Source of the DNA: an archaeon
GTDB lineage: Archaea; Nanobdellota; Nanobdellia; Woesearchaeales; GW2011-AR9
DNA length: 12,435 bases
Assembly (NCBI GenBank): GCA_023266155.1
Contig: JAHFRS010000017.1
Coordinates: 1 to 12,435, forward strand
Direction: 5' to 3'
Below the pieces are notes generated by a model. It did not search any database and was not told where the DNA came from. It saw only the letters and a list, made by a program, of their open reading frames with translations. Positions 6,064 to 11,766 of this stretch are shown here, one piece after another; position 1 is the first letter of the stretch, and every line of letters begins with the position of its first letter. A program made the position numbers and the translations under genes.

Positions 6064-6552
6064 ATGGCCGTGAAACCTCCCGTTAATCCTGATCAGGGCA
6101 CTTTTGACAACGCCAAGCTCTACGTCTGGATCAAAGCGCTAGAAGGTAAAGTGAATAACCTATTGCGAGAAGTTGAGGTGCTCAAGAACGATGTGGTGAG
6201 AAAACAGAATCAGCTGCGGAAAGACAGTAAAATCATGAGTGACGATCTGCTGGAATTTCGCCATCAGCAGCAACAAATCGGGCAGAAAATGGATTTGATC
6301 ATCCAGGAACTTAAGAAGACCGCAGGCCTTGAAGAAGTGCAGACTATCAAGAAATATCTGGAATTCTGGAATCCCCTCAATTTCGTGACGCAACAGGATT
6401 TAGACCGGGTGTTGGACGCAAAATTGAATTCCCGGAACGTGTCATCAGCAGCTGCAGAAGCGTCGTCTTCATCAACTTCACGTTCCCTTTCCGCGGCTGC
6501 GGCCTCTGCCTTGGGGCGTCTATCAACGGCTAAAAACACAAAGAATAAATAG
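6064..6552 (+). CDS. Coiled-coil protein with Ala/Ser-rich tail
   Basis: 162-aa soluble protein of unknown function. Residues about 17-87 form an extended heptad-rich coiled coil (KALEGKVNNLLREVEVLKND onward, with a Gln-rich stretch HQQQQIGQ at 67-74). Next comes a compact conserved-looking segment, KKYLEFWNPLNFVTQQDLDRVL at 96-117. The last 40 residues are low complexity (SSAAAEASSSSTSRSLSAAAASA) and end in a basic NTKNK. The coiled coil and the 'FWNP-NFVT' block are vaguely reminiscent of accessory coiled-coil proteins of archaeal surface filaments (ArlC/D/E type), but I cannot establish homology. It precedes a second coiled-coil gene in the same direction, from which it is separated by copy 2 of the palindromic element. 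Leaderless start inferred from the TATA spacing. Confidence 0.75.
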   Translation: MAVKPPVNPDQGTFDNAKLYVWIKALEGKVNNLLREVEVLKNDVVRKQNQLRKDSKIMSDDLLEFRHQQQQIGQKMDLIIQELKKTAGLEEVQTIKKYLEFWNPLNFVTQQDLDRVLDAKLNSRNVSSAAAEASSSSTSRSLSAAAASALGRLSTAKNTKNK

Positions 6553-6590
6553 GCTACCTCCTTTATCGCTCCTATCTGCATAAATTACAT

Positions 6591-6601
6591 AAATTATAAT
6601 T
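6591..6601 (+). promoter_or_regulatory. Probable TATA box of the coiled-coil gene at 6771
   Basis: AAATTATAATT lies a few bases before copy 2 of the palindromic element. With the element removed it would be about 36 bases from the ATG at 6771, leaving a short leader carrying GGTGAT. Confidence 0.4.
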
Positions 6602-6605
6602 ATCC

Positions 6606-6737
6606 GGTATTTGTTTAGCATCCTAAGGTCGAAATGCTTTGAAAACAAGAACGAGTCCGTCGCGGGGGGTCGCCCCCTACGGGGACGCAGGACCTTTGAC
6701 TTCCACGTCGAGCATTTCGAAGATGCTAAACAAATAC
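6606..6737 (+). mobile_element. Palindromic MITE-like element, copy 2 (about 132 bp)
   Basis: Terminal inverted repeats GTATTTGTTTAGCATC (6607-6622) and GATGCTAAACAAATAC (6722-6737) are perfect over 16 bp. An inner stem of 10 bp (6629-6638 with 6711-6720) follows. The G/C-rich core at 6665-6685 matches that of copy 1 at 20 of 21 positions and in the same plus-strand orientation. Direct repeat TTATC occurs at 6600-6604 and 6738-6742, suggesting a 5-6 bp target duplication, though the exact edge is ambiguous by one base. Copy 2 lacks the two extra hairpins found in the left half of copy 1. No credible ORF of its own; the frame that runs through it into the downstream gene is fortuitous. Confidence 0.7.
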
Positions 6738-6760
6738 TTATCTGTAAATACAAAAAAAAA

Positions 6761-6766
6761 GGTGAT
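6761..6766 (+). promoter_or_regulatory. Shine-Dalgarno GGTGAT deciding the start at 6771
   Basis: GGTGAT four bases before ATG 6771, following an A9 run. The frame is open upstream to 6639, but that part is the palindromic element, so this SD marks the true start. Confidence 0.75.
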
Positions 6767-6770
6767 ACTG

Positions 6771-7301
6771 ATGACAACTGGTCTGGTTTCTGAAGTGATG
6801 GAGTTACGAAGTCAAGGTCTTCCTGATACGTTAGTGCGACAGGAATTGCAGAGTCGCGGCTATCCTGAACAGCAGGTGGAGCAAGCGATTTCACAGGCTG
6901 ATACGGGAGTAGGAATGGCGCCTCAAAGTTATGCTCCCTCTACTCCTTCCTATGGGCAGAACGCTGATGGCAACATCTATGAGCGGCTGGAAGAAGTTGC
7001 CGAAGGCCTGATTGATGAAAAATGGGATGAACTGATCGCCGAAGTCAAGAAAATCGTGGAATGGAAAGAAACCATGGAACAGGCCCAGCATAAATTACAG
7101 AATGACGTGGATAAATTGAAAGAGGATTTCACCTTATTGCATCAGGGGGTGCTGGGTAAATTGGAAGATTATGATTCCCGCATGCGAGATGTCGGCGTCG
7201 AACTGAAAGCCGTGGGGAAAGTGTTTAAAGATGTCATCCCTGTCTTTGTGGATAATGTCAAGGAATTACGGGAAATCACGGGGAAAGTGAAGAAGGGATA
7301 A
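6771..7301 (+). CDS. UBA-like helical domain plus coiled-coil protein
   Basis: 176-aa soluble protein of unknown function in three parts. Residues 1-44 form a small three-helix module with the pattern of UBA/CUE-like folds (L-x-x-QGLPDTLVRQELQSRGYPEQQVEQAI), found in several archaeal proteins as a protein-protein contact domain. Residues 45-67 are a flexible Pro/Ser/Tyr/Gln linker. Residues 68-172 are a long coiled coil (IYERLEEVAEGLIDEKWDEL, EVKKIVEWKETMEQAQHKLQ and so on) ending in basic KVKKG. The coiled coil resembles accessory coiled-coil proteins of archaeal filaments (ArlC-like) in character only. A heptad-rich partner is encoded just upstream, and four membrane proteins converge from the other side, the nearest stop being two bases away. 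Start fixed by GGTGAT at 6761-6766; the longer upstream frame reads through inserted DNA. Confidence 0.8.
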   Translation: MTTGLVSEVMELRSQGLPDTLVRQELQSRGYPEQQVEQAISQADTGVGMAPQSYAPSTPSYGQNADGNIYERLEEVAEGLIDEKWDELIAEVKKIVEWKETMEQAQHKLQNDVDKLKEDFTLLHQGVLGKLEDYDSRMRDVGVELKAVGKVFKDVIPVFVDNVKELREITGKVKKG

Positions 7302-7303
7302 GA

Positions 7304-7795
7304 TTATTTCTTTTTAGTTTTGGCCAGAACACCATTGATGATGACCGTCAGTAAAAATACTGTTCCCGTATAGGCTATCGTTAACATCAGCCCCAGATTT
7401 TGTTCATCCCAGCCGAGGTTATGATAGACATTGTAAAACAGAAGCAGCAAAAAAGTAAGAATCACAAACACCAGGGGAATGAACAAGCTGGCTCCATACT
7501 TCTTCTTGGACAGAAAATATCGGGCACTCAAGCTCATGACAACGATAGCGGGAATAATCAGGTAAGCAAAGAAAAATATTCTGGCGGGAAGAGCATAAGG
7601 GGTGGCCGCAAAGGTATAATTGGTGACTTCACTGTTGTCAGGCAGGATGATGGTTTTCCCTGATGCCAGTTCGGCTTGATGTTCTTTAAAGTAACGCTGG
7701 TGCAGGGTCAGGAACATGGTGCTGACGATAAAGAAAGTGAGGGTGATACCAATGGTCAGCACAAGATATTTATATAGTTTTTTCTCCATGGTCAT
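7304..7795 (-). CDS. Four-helix membrane protein of unknown function
   Basis: 163-aa polytopic membrane protein, not recognised. Predicted helices at about 9-29, 72-92, 103-122 and 134-156, with basic ends (MEKKLYK and KTKKK) that place both termini in the cytoplasm. The main extracytoplasmic loop, about 30-70, is hydrophilic (LHQRYFKEHQAELASGKTII), while SKKK at 96-99 is a cytoplasmic loop. It lacks the FA-x-x-(E/Q)KTK signature of its three upstream neighbours but follows the last of them by 28 bases on the same strand, so it is probably cotranscribed. Two in-frame ATGs (7795 and 7789) are possible starts, with no clear SD; termination-reinitiation from the gene above is plausible. Its stop is two bases from the stop of the convergent coiled-coil gene. 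Confidence 0.75.
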   Translation of the reverse strand: MTMEKKLYKYLVLTIGITLTFFIVSTMFLTLHQRYFKEHQAELASGKTIILPDNSEVTNYTFAATPYALPARIFFFAYLIIPAIVVMSLSARYFLSKKKYGASLFIPLVFVILTFLLLLFYNVYHNLGWDEQNLGLMLTIAYTGTVFLLTVIINGVLAKTKKK

Positions 7796-7823
7796 GAGAG
7801 ATCATTTAGAGTCAATAGATCAT

Positions 7824-8375
7824 TTACCCGCTGAGTAGAATCACGGCAAAGATGGCCACGCCAAATAATACTAACATCCCTAACACTTTAGGATTAAATA
7901 AAGTGCTATAAATATTCTGCTGGAAATTGGTCGTTCCGGTTCCGCCCGCGGCGGTTGCCGTGCCACTATCCGTGGAAGAACTTCCTGCCGCCGCTGCCAG
8001 CTGTTGCCCAAAAACAGTGCCAAAAGCAGCAATGACAATCACGATACCGACACCAATCAATGTCCATTGAACGGTCTTGTCGTTCACCGCAGCCGAAACG
8101 TCAGTGACACCAAAAATCTGGAATAACAGAATCAGTAAAACCAGAAAGATAATCAACAAAGCAAACCAAGGCACCATGAAACTGATCAGCTGGATGATCG
8201 TATCAGAAATAAGAGCCAGAAAGGCGATCGCCACGGCAATGATGGCGTTAATGCCCAGTCCATCACTGACCGCTTTCGTTTTCTGCAGAATGGCAAAGAT
8301 GATTGTCCAGATCAGTAACACCACAAAAATGCGGTCAAAAAAGTCAATCAGCGTCAGGTCAAGGAAAGTGGCCAT
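7824..8375 (-). CDS. Membrane paralogue C of a three-gene family, with Gly/Ser/Thr linker
   Basis: 183-aa polytopic membrane protein of unknown function. The N-terminal unit DFFDRIFVVLLIWTIIFAIL-QKTK (11-34) and the following helix (INAIIAVAIAFLALIS, 42-57) match the same parts of the proteins at 8631-9197 and 9325-9888, identifying a paralogous family. Helices at about 14-30, 43-62, 67-89, 104-123 and 164-182. Its distinctive feature is a 24-residue Ala/Gly/Ser/Thr linker (129-152) between helices 4 and 5, which from helix count should be extracytoplasmic if the N-terminus is inside. Upstream, a TTAATATAA-like TATA element at 8429-8437 gives a leader of about 30 bases, and GGGGA lies eight bases before the ATG. 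Downstream the four-helix protein follows after 28 bases. Confidence 0.78.
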   Translation of the reverse strand: MATFLDLTLIDFFDRIFVVLLIWTIIFAILQKTKAVSDGLGINAIIAVAIAFLALISDTIIQLISFMVPWFALLIIFLVLLILLFQIFGVTDVSAAVNDKTVQWTLIGVGIVIVIAAFGTVFGQQLAAAAGSSSTDSGTATAAGGTGTTNFQQNIYSTLFNPKVLGMLVLFGVAIFAVILLSG

Positions 8376-8428
8376 TGGATTTTTTCCCCAGGGATAATCT
8401 CCCAGAGTAATTAAATTAGTTGTATTAG

Positions 8429-8437
8429 TTATATTAA
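8429..8437 (-). promoter_or_regulatory. Probable TATA box of membrane paralogue C
   Basis: TTAATATAA on the minus strand, about 55 bases before the ATG at 8375, within an AT-rich stretch of repeated TTAGTT units. It suggests that paralogue C and the gene below it have their own promoter. Confidence 0.4.
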
Positions 8438-8463
8438 TTTTAGTTGCCTTTCTTTTTTTATTT

Positions 8464-8532
8464 GTTTAATACCCCGCTTCTTGGGGCAATTGGGTTTATT
8501 TTTTTCTCGAAACAACCAGCAGGGTATTAAAC
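8464..8532. repeat. Long inverted repeat with nested hairpin between paralogues B and C
   Basis: Arms GTTTAATACCC (8464-8474) and GGGTATTAAAC (8522-8532) are perfect 11-bp complements. Between them lie CCCC-N7-GGGG (8472-8486) and a T-rich run (8496-8507). Downstream of paralogue B on the minus strand, it could end B's transcript or form a separate structured RNA. Confidence 0.5.
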
Positions 8533-8540
8533 ATTAAAAA

Positions 8541-8626
8541 TACATGAAATTTGAAAACTATCAAATTCCAGTACTGAAATAAAATCTTTGTTTTATTTCA
8601 TGTACCCCACCGCTTGCGGTGGTGGG
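8541..8626. other. Cluster of hairpins at the 3' end of membrane paralogue B
   Basis: Three nested or adjacent stems: AATTTGA-N6-TCAAATT (8548-8567), TGAAATAAAA-N6-TTTTATTTCA (8575-8600, perfect 10 bp), and CCACC-GCTTGC-GGTGG (8607-8622) just after the paralogue B stop. TACATGAAAT (8541-8550) can also pair with ATTTCATGTA (8595-8604), so two mutually exclusive folds are possible. The last hairpin probably acts as a 3' barrier or terminator. Confidence 0.5.
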
Positions 8627-8630
8627 ATTT

Positions 8631-9197
8631 TTATTTGCGTTCAAACAGCTTGCCTAAGCCTTCCAGCATGCCTTTACCGGCAGTGGTATTGGGCTCTTTG
8701 GTGATGAAATACACAATCAGGCCAAAAACAAGGATGATGATCAATAATTCTGTGGTTTGTGATGTCCACCAGTAAAACACATCCTGTGGTCCACGCCATA
8801 GGTTCAGGGCGGAACCGAAAATGTAGGCGACAAATAAAATAGCCAGCAGCGCAATAAAAGGAATCGCGCCCGCCGCAAAGTTAGCGCCAAATATTCCCAT
8901 CAACAACAACAGCATGATGGAAGCTACCGCTACCAGCGAAATACTAGGTAAAGATTCATTCATCACCTGCACCGGGTCATAGCCTAAGGGATAGGTTCCG
9001 GTGATATGGGGCACGACGAAAATCAGGGCTAACACCAAGGCAATGATGACATTAAAGTTTTTCTTGTCGCCAAGGATTTTAGTCTTTTGCATTACGGCAA
9101 AGACAATGGTGAAGACCAGAACAAATGGTAACAAAAAATCCATCACGCCATAATTCTGAAAATAGATTGCCAGTTGGTTGAACGTATAATTTACCAT
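8631..9197 (-). CDS. Membrane paralogue B of a three-gene family
   Basis: 188-aa polytopic membrane protein of unknown function. The unit PFVLVFTIVFAVMQKTKILG (24-43) occupies exactly the same residue positions as in the protein at 9325-9888 and is followed by the same kind of helix (FNVIIALVLALIFVV). Helices at about 20-36, 49-64, 85-104, 110-132 and 149-166. The extracytoplasmic or interfacial parts include Tyr/Pro- and Trp-rich stretches (TGTYPLGYDP; DVFYWWTSQ), and the C-terminal tail is basic (GLGKLFERK). The start is well fixed by GGAGGT (9205-9210) seven bases before the ATG. It follows paralogue A after 127 bases of A/G-rich leader-like sequence and could be cotranscribed with it. Confidence 0.8.
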   Translation of the reverse strand: MVNYTFNQLAIYFQNYGVMDFLLPFVLVFTIVFAVMQKTKILGDKKNFNVIIALVLALIFVVPHITGTYPLGYDPVQVMNESLPSISLVAVASIMLLLLMGIFGANFAAGAIPFIALLAILFVAYIFGSALNLWRGPQDVFYWWTSQTTELLIIILVFGLIVYFITKEPNTTAGKGMLEGLGKLFERK

Positions 9198-9204
9198 GGG
9201 GAAA

Positions 9205-9210
9205 ACCTCC
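9205..9210 (-). promoter_or_regulatory. Strong Shine-Dalgarno GGAGGT before membrane paralogue B
   Basis: GGAGGT seven bases before the ATG at 9197. No clear TATA box lies in the 127-base gap above it, consistent with cotranscription from paralogue A. Confidence 0.6.
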
Positions 9211-9324
9211 AGTTTAGTGTTGATATCATTGAAATCATTTTTGCCATTATTATCTTTTTCTCTTCCTATTATCTTTTCTATTGTCTTTTTCCTTTATTAT
9301 CCTTATTATGCTTTGCTCTTTTTA

Positions 9325-9888
9325 TTATGTTTTACTCTTTTTCTCTGCCGTCGCCGCTGCATGGGGATCACGAACAATGTACCAGATGAACATGAGGATA
9401 ATCCCAAAAAAGACGACCGTCACGACATATTCGGCGTTCCACTGCGACAAAAAAGTATAGATTACCTGCAGCCAGCCTAACGCATTCAGGAAAATTGTGA
9501 CAATGCCAAGAAACATCATAATCATAAAAAATTTGACCCACGCGGGGTAATCTTCCAACGTAAACTGTTTGTCGCTAAAGAAAACACCCACTAATAATAA
9601 GAAGCAGATGGCCAAAATCAGCAGCAGCACAACATTAGCCATAACTTCATTGACGATGCTGACAAGTTTGGTGGAAGCAATGACTAAAAAGGCCATCACA
9701 AACGCCACCATGGCGTTCAGATTTTTCTTGGTAAGCTCTTTCCCGTCAATTTTTTCAATGCCTAATATTTTTGTTTTTTCCAGAATGGCAAAGACAATGG
9801 TAAAGACTAACAGAAACGGCAGAACGACATCATAGACGCCCAGTTTGCCTAAAAATTCTATTGCACCACGAAAGTCACTTTGTACCAT
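9325..9888 (-). CDS. Membrane paralogue A of a three-gene family
   Basis: 187-aa polytopic membrane protein of unknown function and the first gene of the minus-strand membrane cluster. Helices at about 20-36, 59-79, 83-104, 118-138 and 153-172. The family signature PFLLVFTIVFAILEKTKILG is at 24-43; here the following loop is longer (GIEKIDGKELTKKN) than in paralogue B. The N-terminal SDFRGAIEFLGKLG stretch is probably an amphipathic helix. The C-terminal tail is basic (ATAEKKSKT), consistent with a cytoplasmic end. A TATATAAA-type box at 9942-9949 gives a leader of about 30 bases, which contains GAGGATGA about 11 bases before the ATG. It is divergent from the surface-protein gene at 10162. 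Confidence 0.8.
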   Translation of the reverse strand: MVQSDFRGAIEFLGKLGVYDVVLPFLLVFTIVFAILEKTKILGIEKIDGKELTKKNLNAMVAFVMAFLVIASTKLVSIVNEVMANVVLLLILAICFLLLVGVFFSDKQFTLEDYPAWVKFFMIMMFLGIVTIFLNALGWLQVIYTFLSQWNAEYVVTVVFFGIILMFIWYIVRDPHAAATAEKKSKT

Positions 9889-9941
9889 CTATTCTCGTTT
9901 TCATCCTCGTTTTTTTTCTAACACTGATGAAAATAAGATAC

Positions 9942-9949
9942 TATATAAA
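9942..9949 (-). promoter_or_regulatory. TATA box of the membrane-protein cluster
   Basis: ACATTTATATAG on the minus strand (core 9942-9949), the same sequence context as the sepF promoter at 11717-11724. Predicted transcription start near 9918. Confidence 0.65.
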
Positions 9950-10043
9950 TGTTTCTCCATCGGAAAAATTTCTTATTTGGCTTTAAAAGTAGGAGTTCTT
10001 TCCGGGAAATGCCGCCATTTCTACCGCTGGAGAAAACGAATGG

Positions 10044-10051
10044 TTTAAATA
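10044..10051 (+). promoter_or_regulatory. TATA box of the surface-protein gene
   Basis: TTTAAATA, a good archaeal TATA match. Transcription starting about 25 bases later would give a leader near 90 bases that includes the tandem repeat at 10094-10125. Confidence 0.5.
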
Positions 10052-10093
10052 GTAGTATTCCCTTGCCGGAATGTGCCGAAGAGGACCGGAAAA

Positions 10094-10125
10094 GAGTGGT
10101 AAGATAAATGAGTGGTAAGATAAAT
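10094..10125 (+). repeat. Perfect tandem duplication of 16 bp
   Basis: GAGTGGTAAGATAAAT is present twice head to tail in the inferred leader of the surface-protein gene. It may be a recent slippage duplication or a pair of binding sites. Confidence 0.8.
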
Positions 10126-10161
10126 TAAACAAGGCCCTCGTAAACAGTAAGAGGAGTGTGT

Positions 10162-11586
10162 ATGAACAAAAGAGTGATTTTTCTGTTGTGGACGCTACTG
10201 ATTATTCTTTCTGTTCTTGCCGTTGCAGCTCAGACTGATATTGTGATTACACCGGTTGATAATCATATCACCACGACGGAAGAAGCTGCTTTTAGTGTCG
10301 TTATCACCAACAACGATCGTCAGGATCGCACCTATACTTTGTACGGTCTTGATGTCATTTGGAACATTGATCCGCAGGATAAAAAATTCACTTTAGCCGC
10401 CGGAGAGAGCAAAACTACTACCGTCAAAGTGAAACCGCTGGGGCCATTTAAGCCTTCTACTTATAGTGTTAAATTATACCTTGACAGCAGCTTGTCGCCA
10501 ACAGAAATTCCCTTTGAACGGCATAGTGAAGAGCTTTCTATCGTGCTTTATCCGGAAGAACCATTAACGTATCTGCCGACGATTCGGGCGACGGTCGATC
10601 TGAATCATCAAATCAATCCGCAAGAGCCCTTATCTGTAAAATTAGATTTGGAAAACCGTAATCGCCTGGATTTGTCAGGATTACAATTACGGGTGCACAG
10701 CGAGATGCCTGAATTTGTACAGGATGTTCCTGCGGATTTAGCGCCGCTGCAGCGTAAAACCATGGAATTAACCATCACGCCGAATCGCTACCAACCGCCG
10801 AAAGAATATACCTTATTTTTTGTGCTGGAATATCAAGGCGAGACGGTTAAAGTCATCGAGAAAATAATTGAAATTATGCCTTTGACACCTGAATTTTCCG
10901 TGGCAGTGGATGAACAGCTGGCATCCTTTCGCAGGATTACCACGTTAACGATTCATAATGGAGGGAATACGCAGAATACCCAAGACATAAAATTGCCGCT
11001 GTCCGCTCTGGAGACACTTTTAGCGCAAGGTGAGATGAAGATTGTGCGGGAGGAAGGCCAGCGAATGGCTATTTGGCGTGTGCCCTTAGGGCCGGATGAA
11101 ACGACCACGATCACATTTGTCACGAACTATCGCCTGCCATTATATATCCTCATTTTTTGTGTGGTAGTGGGATTATTTTATGTGCTGACAAAATCGCCGC
11201 TGAAACTTCTGAAGAAAGCGACCACGACCAAAGGCAGTGAGGAAGGTACTTTGTCGGAAGTGAAAGTGACATTGGAAGTGCGTAACCTTTCCAGCCGGCC
11301 GGTGAAAGACGTAAAAATCGTTGATGTTATCCCGGGTATTGCCAATATCGAAAAGAGTTTAGATGTGGGGACGGTCCACCCCCAAGAAATTAAACATACC
11401 GCTCACGGCTCTAAAGTCATCTGGTCCATCCCGGAACTGGAAGCCAGGGAACAACGGCTCATTACGTATAAGATAAAAGCAAAATTAAATATCCTCGGAA
11501 CATTCAGCCTGCCGCGGGCCTCGGCGGAATGCGCTCGCGGGAAACGAAAAGCCAAGACCTACTCCAATATTTTTAAGCTGGGATGA
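10162..11586 (+). CDS. Membrane-anchored surface protein with beta-sandwich domains on both sides of the membrane
   Basis: 474-aa protein, family not known to me. Order of parts: signal peptide or N-terminal anchor 4-23 (IFLLWTLLIILSVLAVAA, possible cleavage after AVA-A); three beta-rich, Ig/CARDB-like repeats at about 25-132, 140-240 and 245-322 (TDIVITPVDNHITTTEEAAF and AGESKTTTVKVKP are typical); a single membrane helix at 326-343; a basic stop-transfer KSPLKLLKK; then a second beta domain at about 364-445 that resembles DUF11-type repeats (VTLEVRNLSSRPVKDVKIVD, VIWSIPELEAREQRLITYKI). By the positive-inside rule the last domain is cytoplasmic, which is unusual for that fold. It ends with a basic tail. 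The start at 10162 follows GAGGAG at 10151-10156; the GTG at 10156 lies within this SD and is rejected. Divergent from the membrane cluster and upstream of sepF, it fits an envelope role. Confidence 0.8.
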   Translation: MNKRVIFLLWTLLIILSVLAVAAQTDIVITPVDNHITTTEEAAFSVVITNNDRQDRTYTLYGLDVIWNIDPQDKKFTLAAGESKTTTVKVKPLGPFKPSTYSVKLYLDSSLSPTEIPFERHSEELSIVLYPEEPLTYLPTIRATVDLNHQINPQEPLSVKLDLENRNRLDLSGLQLRVHSEMPEFVQDVPADLAPLQRKTMELTITPNRYQPPKEYTLFFVLEYQGETVKVIEKIIEIMPLTPEFSVAVDEQLASFRRITTLTIHNGGNTQNTQDIKLPLSALETLLAQGEMKIVREEGQRMAIWRVPLGPDETTTITFVTNYRLPLYILIFCVVVGLFYVLTKSPLKLLKKATTTKGSEEGTLSEVKVTLEVRNLSSRPVKDVKIVDVIPGIANIEKSLDVGTVHPQEIKHTAHGSKVIWSIPELEAREQRLITYKIKAKLNILGTFSLPRASAECARGKRKAKTYSNIFKLG

Positions 11587-11593
11587 GACGAAT

Positions 11594-11704
11594 TTACCTT
11601 AAAAGTAACCCTTAAAGGTAACAACTGTCATGTACGGTACTCCGATGCCATCCTCACCGGAAAATCCGTGGAGAGTTACATAAAGCCTGTGGTCTTTATG
11701 TAGC
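11594..11704 (+). other. Three consecutive stem-loops between the surface-protein gene and sepF
   Basis: Stem 1: TTACCTT (11594-11600) with AAGGTAA (11615-11621). Stem 2: CAC-C-GGA-AAA-TCC-GTG around 11655-11670. Stem 3: TACATAAAG (11677-11685) with CTTTATGTA (11694-11702), perfect over 9 bp and extendable by a G-T wobble and a G-C pair. No poly-T run follows stem 3, so it is not a typical archaeal terminator. It could be a processed 3' end, a small RNA, or a protein-binding palindrome just upstream of the sepF TATA box. Confidence 0.45.
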
Positions 11705-11716
11705 ACAATAAAAACA

Positions 11717-11724
11717 TTTATATA
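11717..11724 (+). promoter_or_regulatory. TATA box of sepF
   Basis: TTTATATA in an ACATTTATATAG context, about 46 bases before the ATG at 11767, giving a leader of about 20 bases that carries GAGGGTG as the ribosome binding site. Confidence 0.7.
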
Positions 11725-11766
11725 GGGGTTTGTGTATTATCAGCAAAATATGATGAGGGTGTGACC

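Noticed and set aside
6639..6770. Longer coiled-coil protein starting inside the palindromic element
   Set aside because: The extension translates inserted repeat DNA; GGTGAT before the ATG at 6771 marks the real start.
9174..9480. Plus-strand hydrophobic frames in the paralogue A-B gap
   Set aside because: They arise from the pyrimidine-rich complement of the A/G-rich leader and overlap real genes antisense; no start signals.
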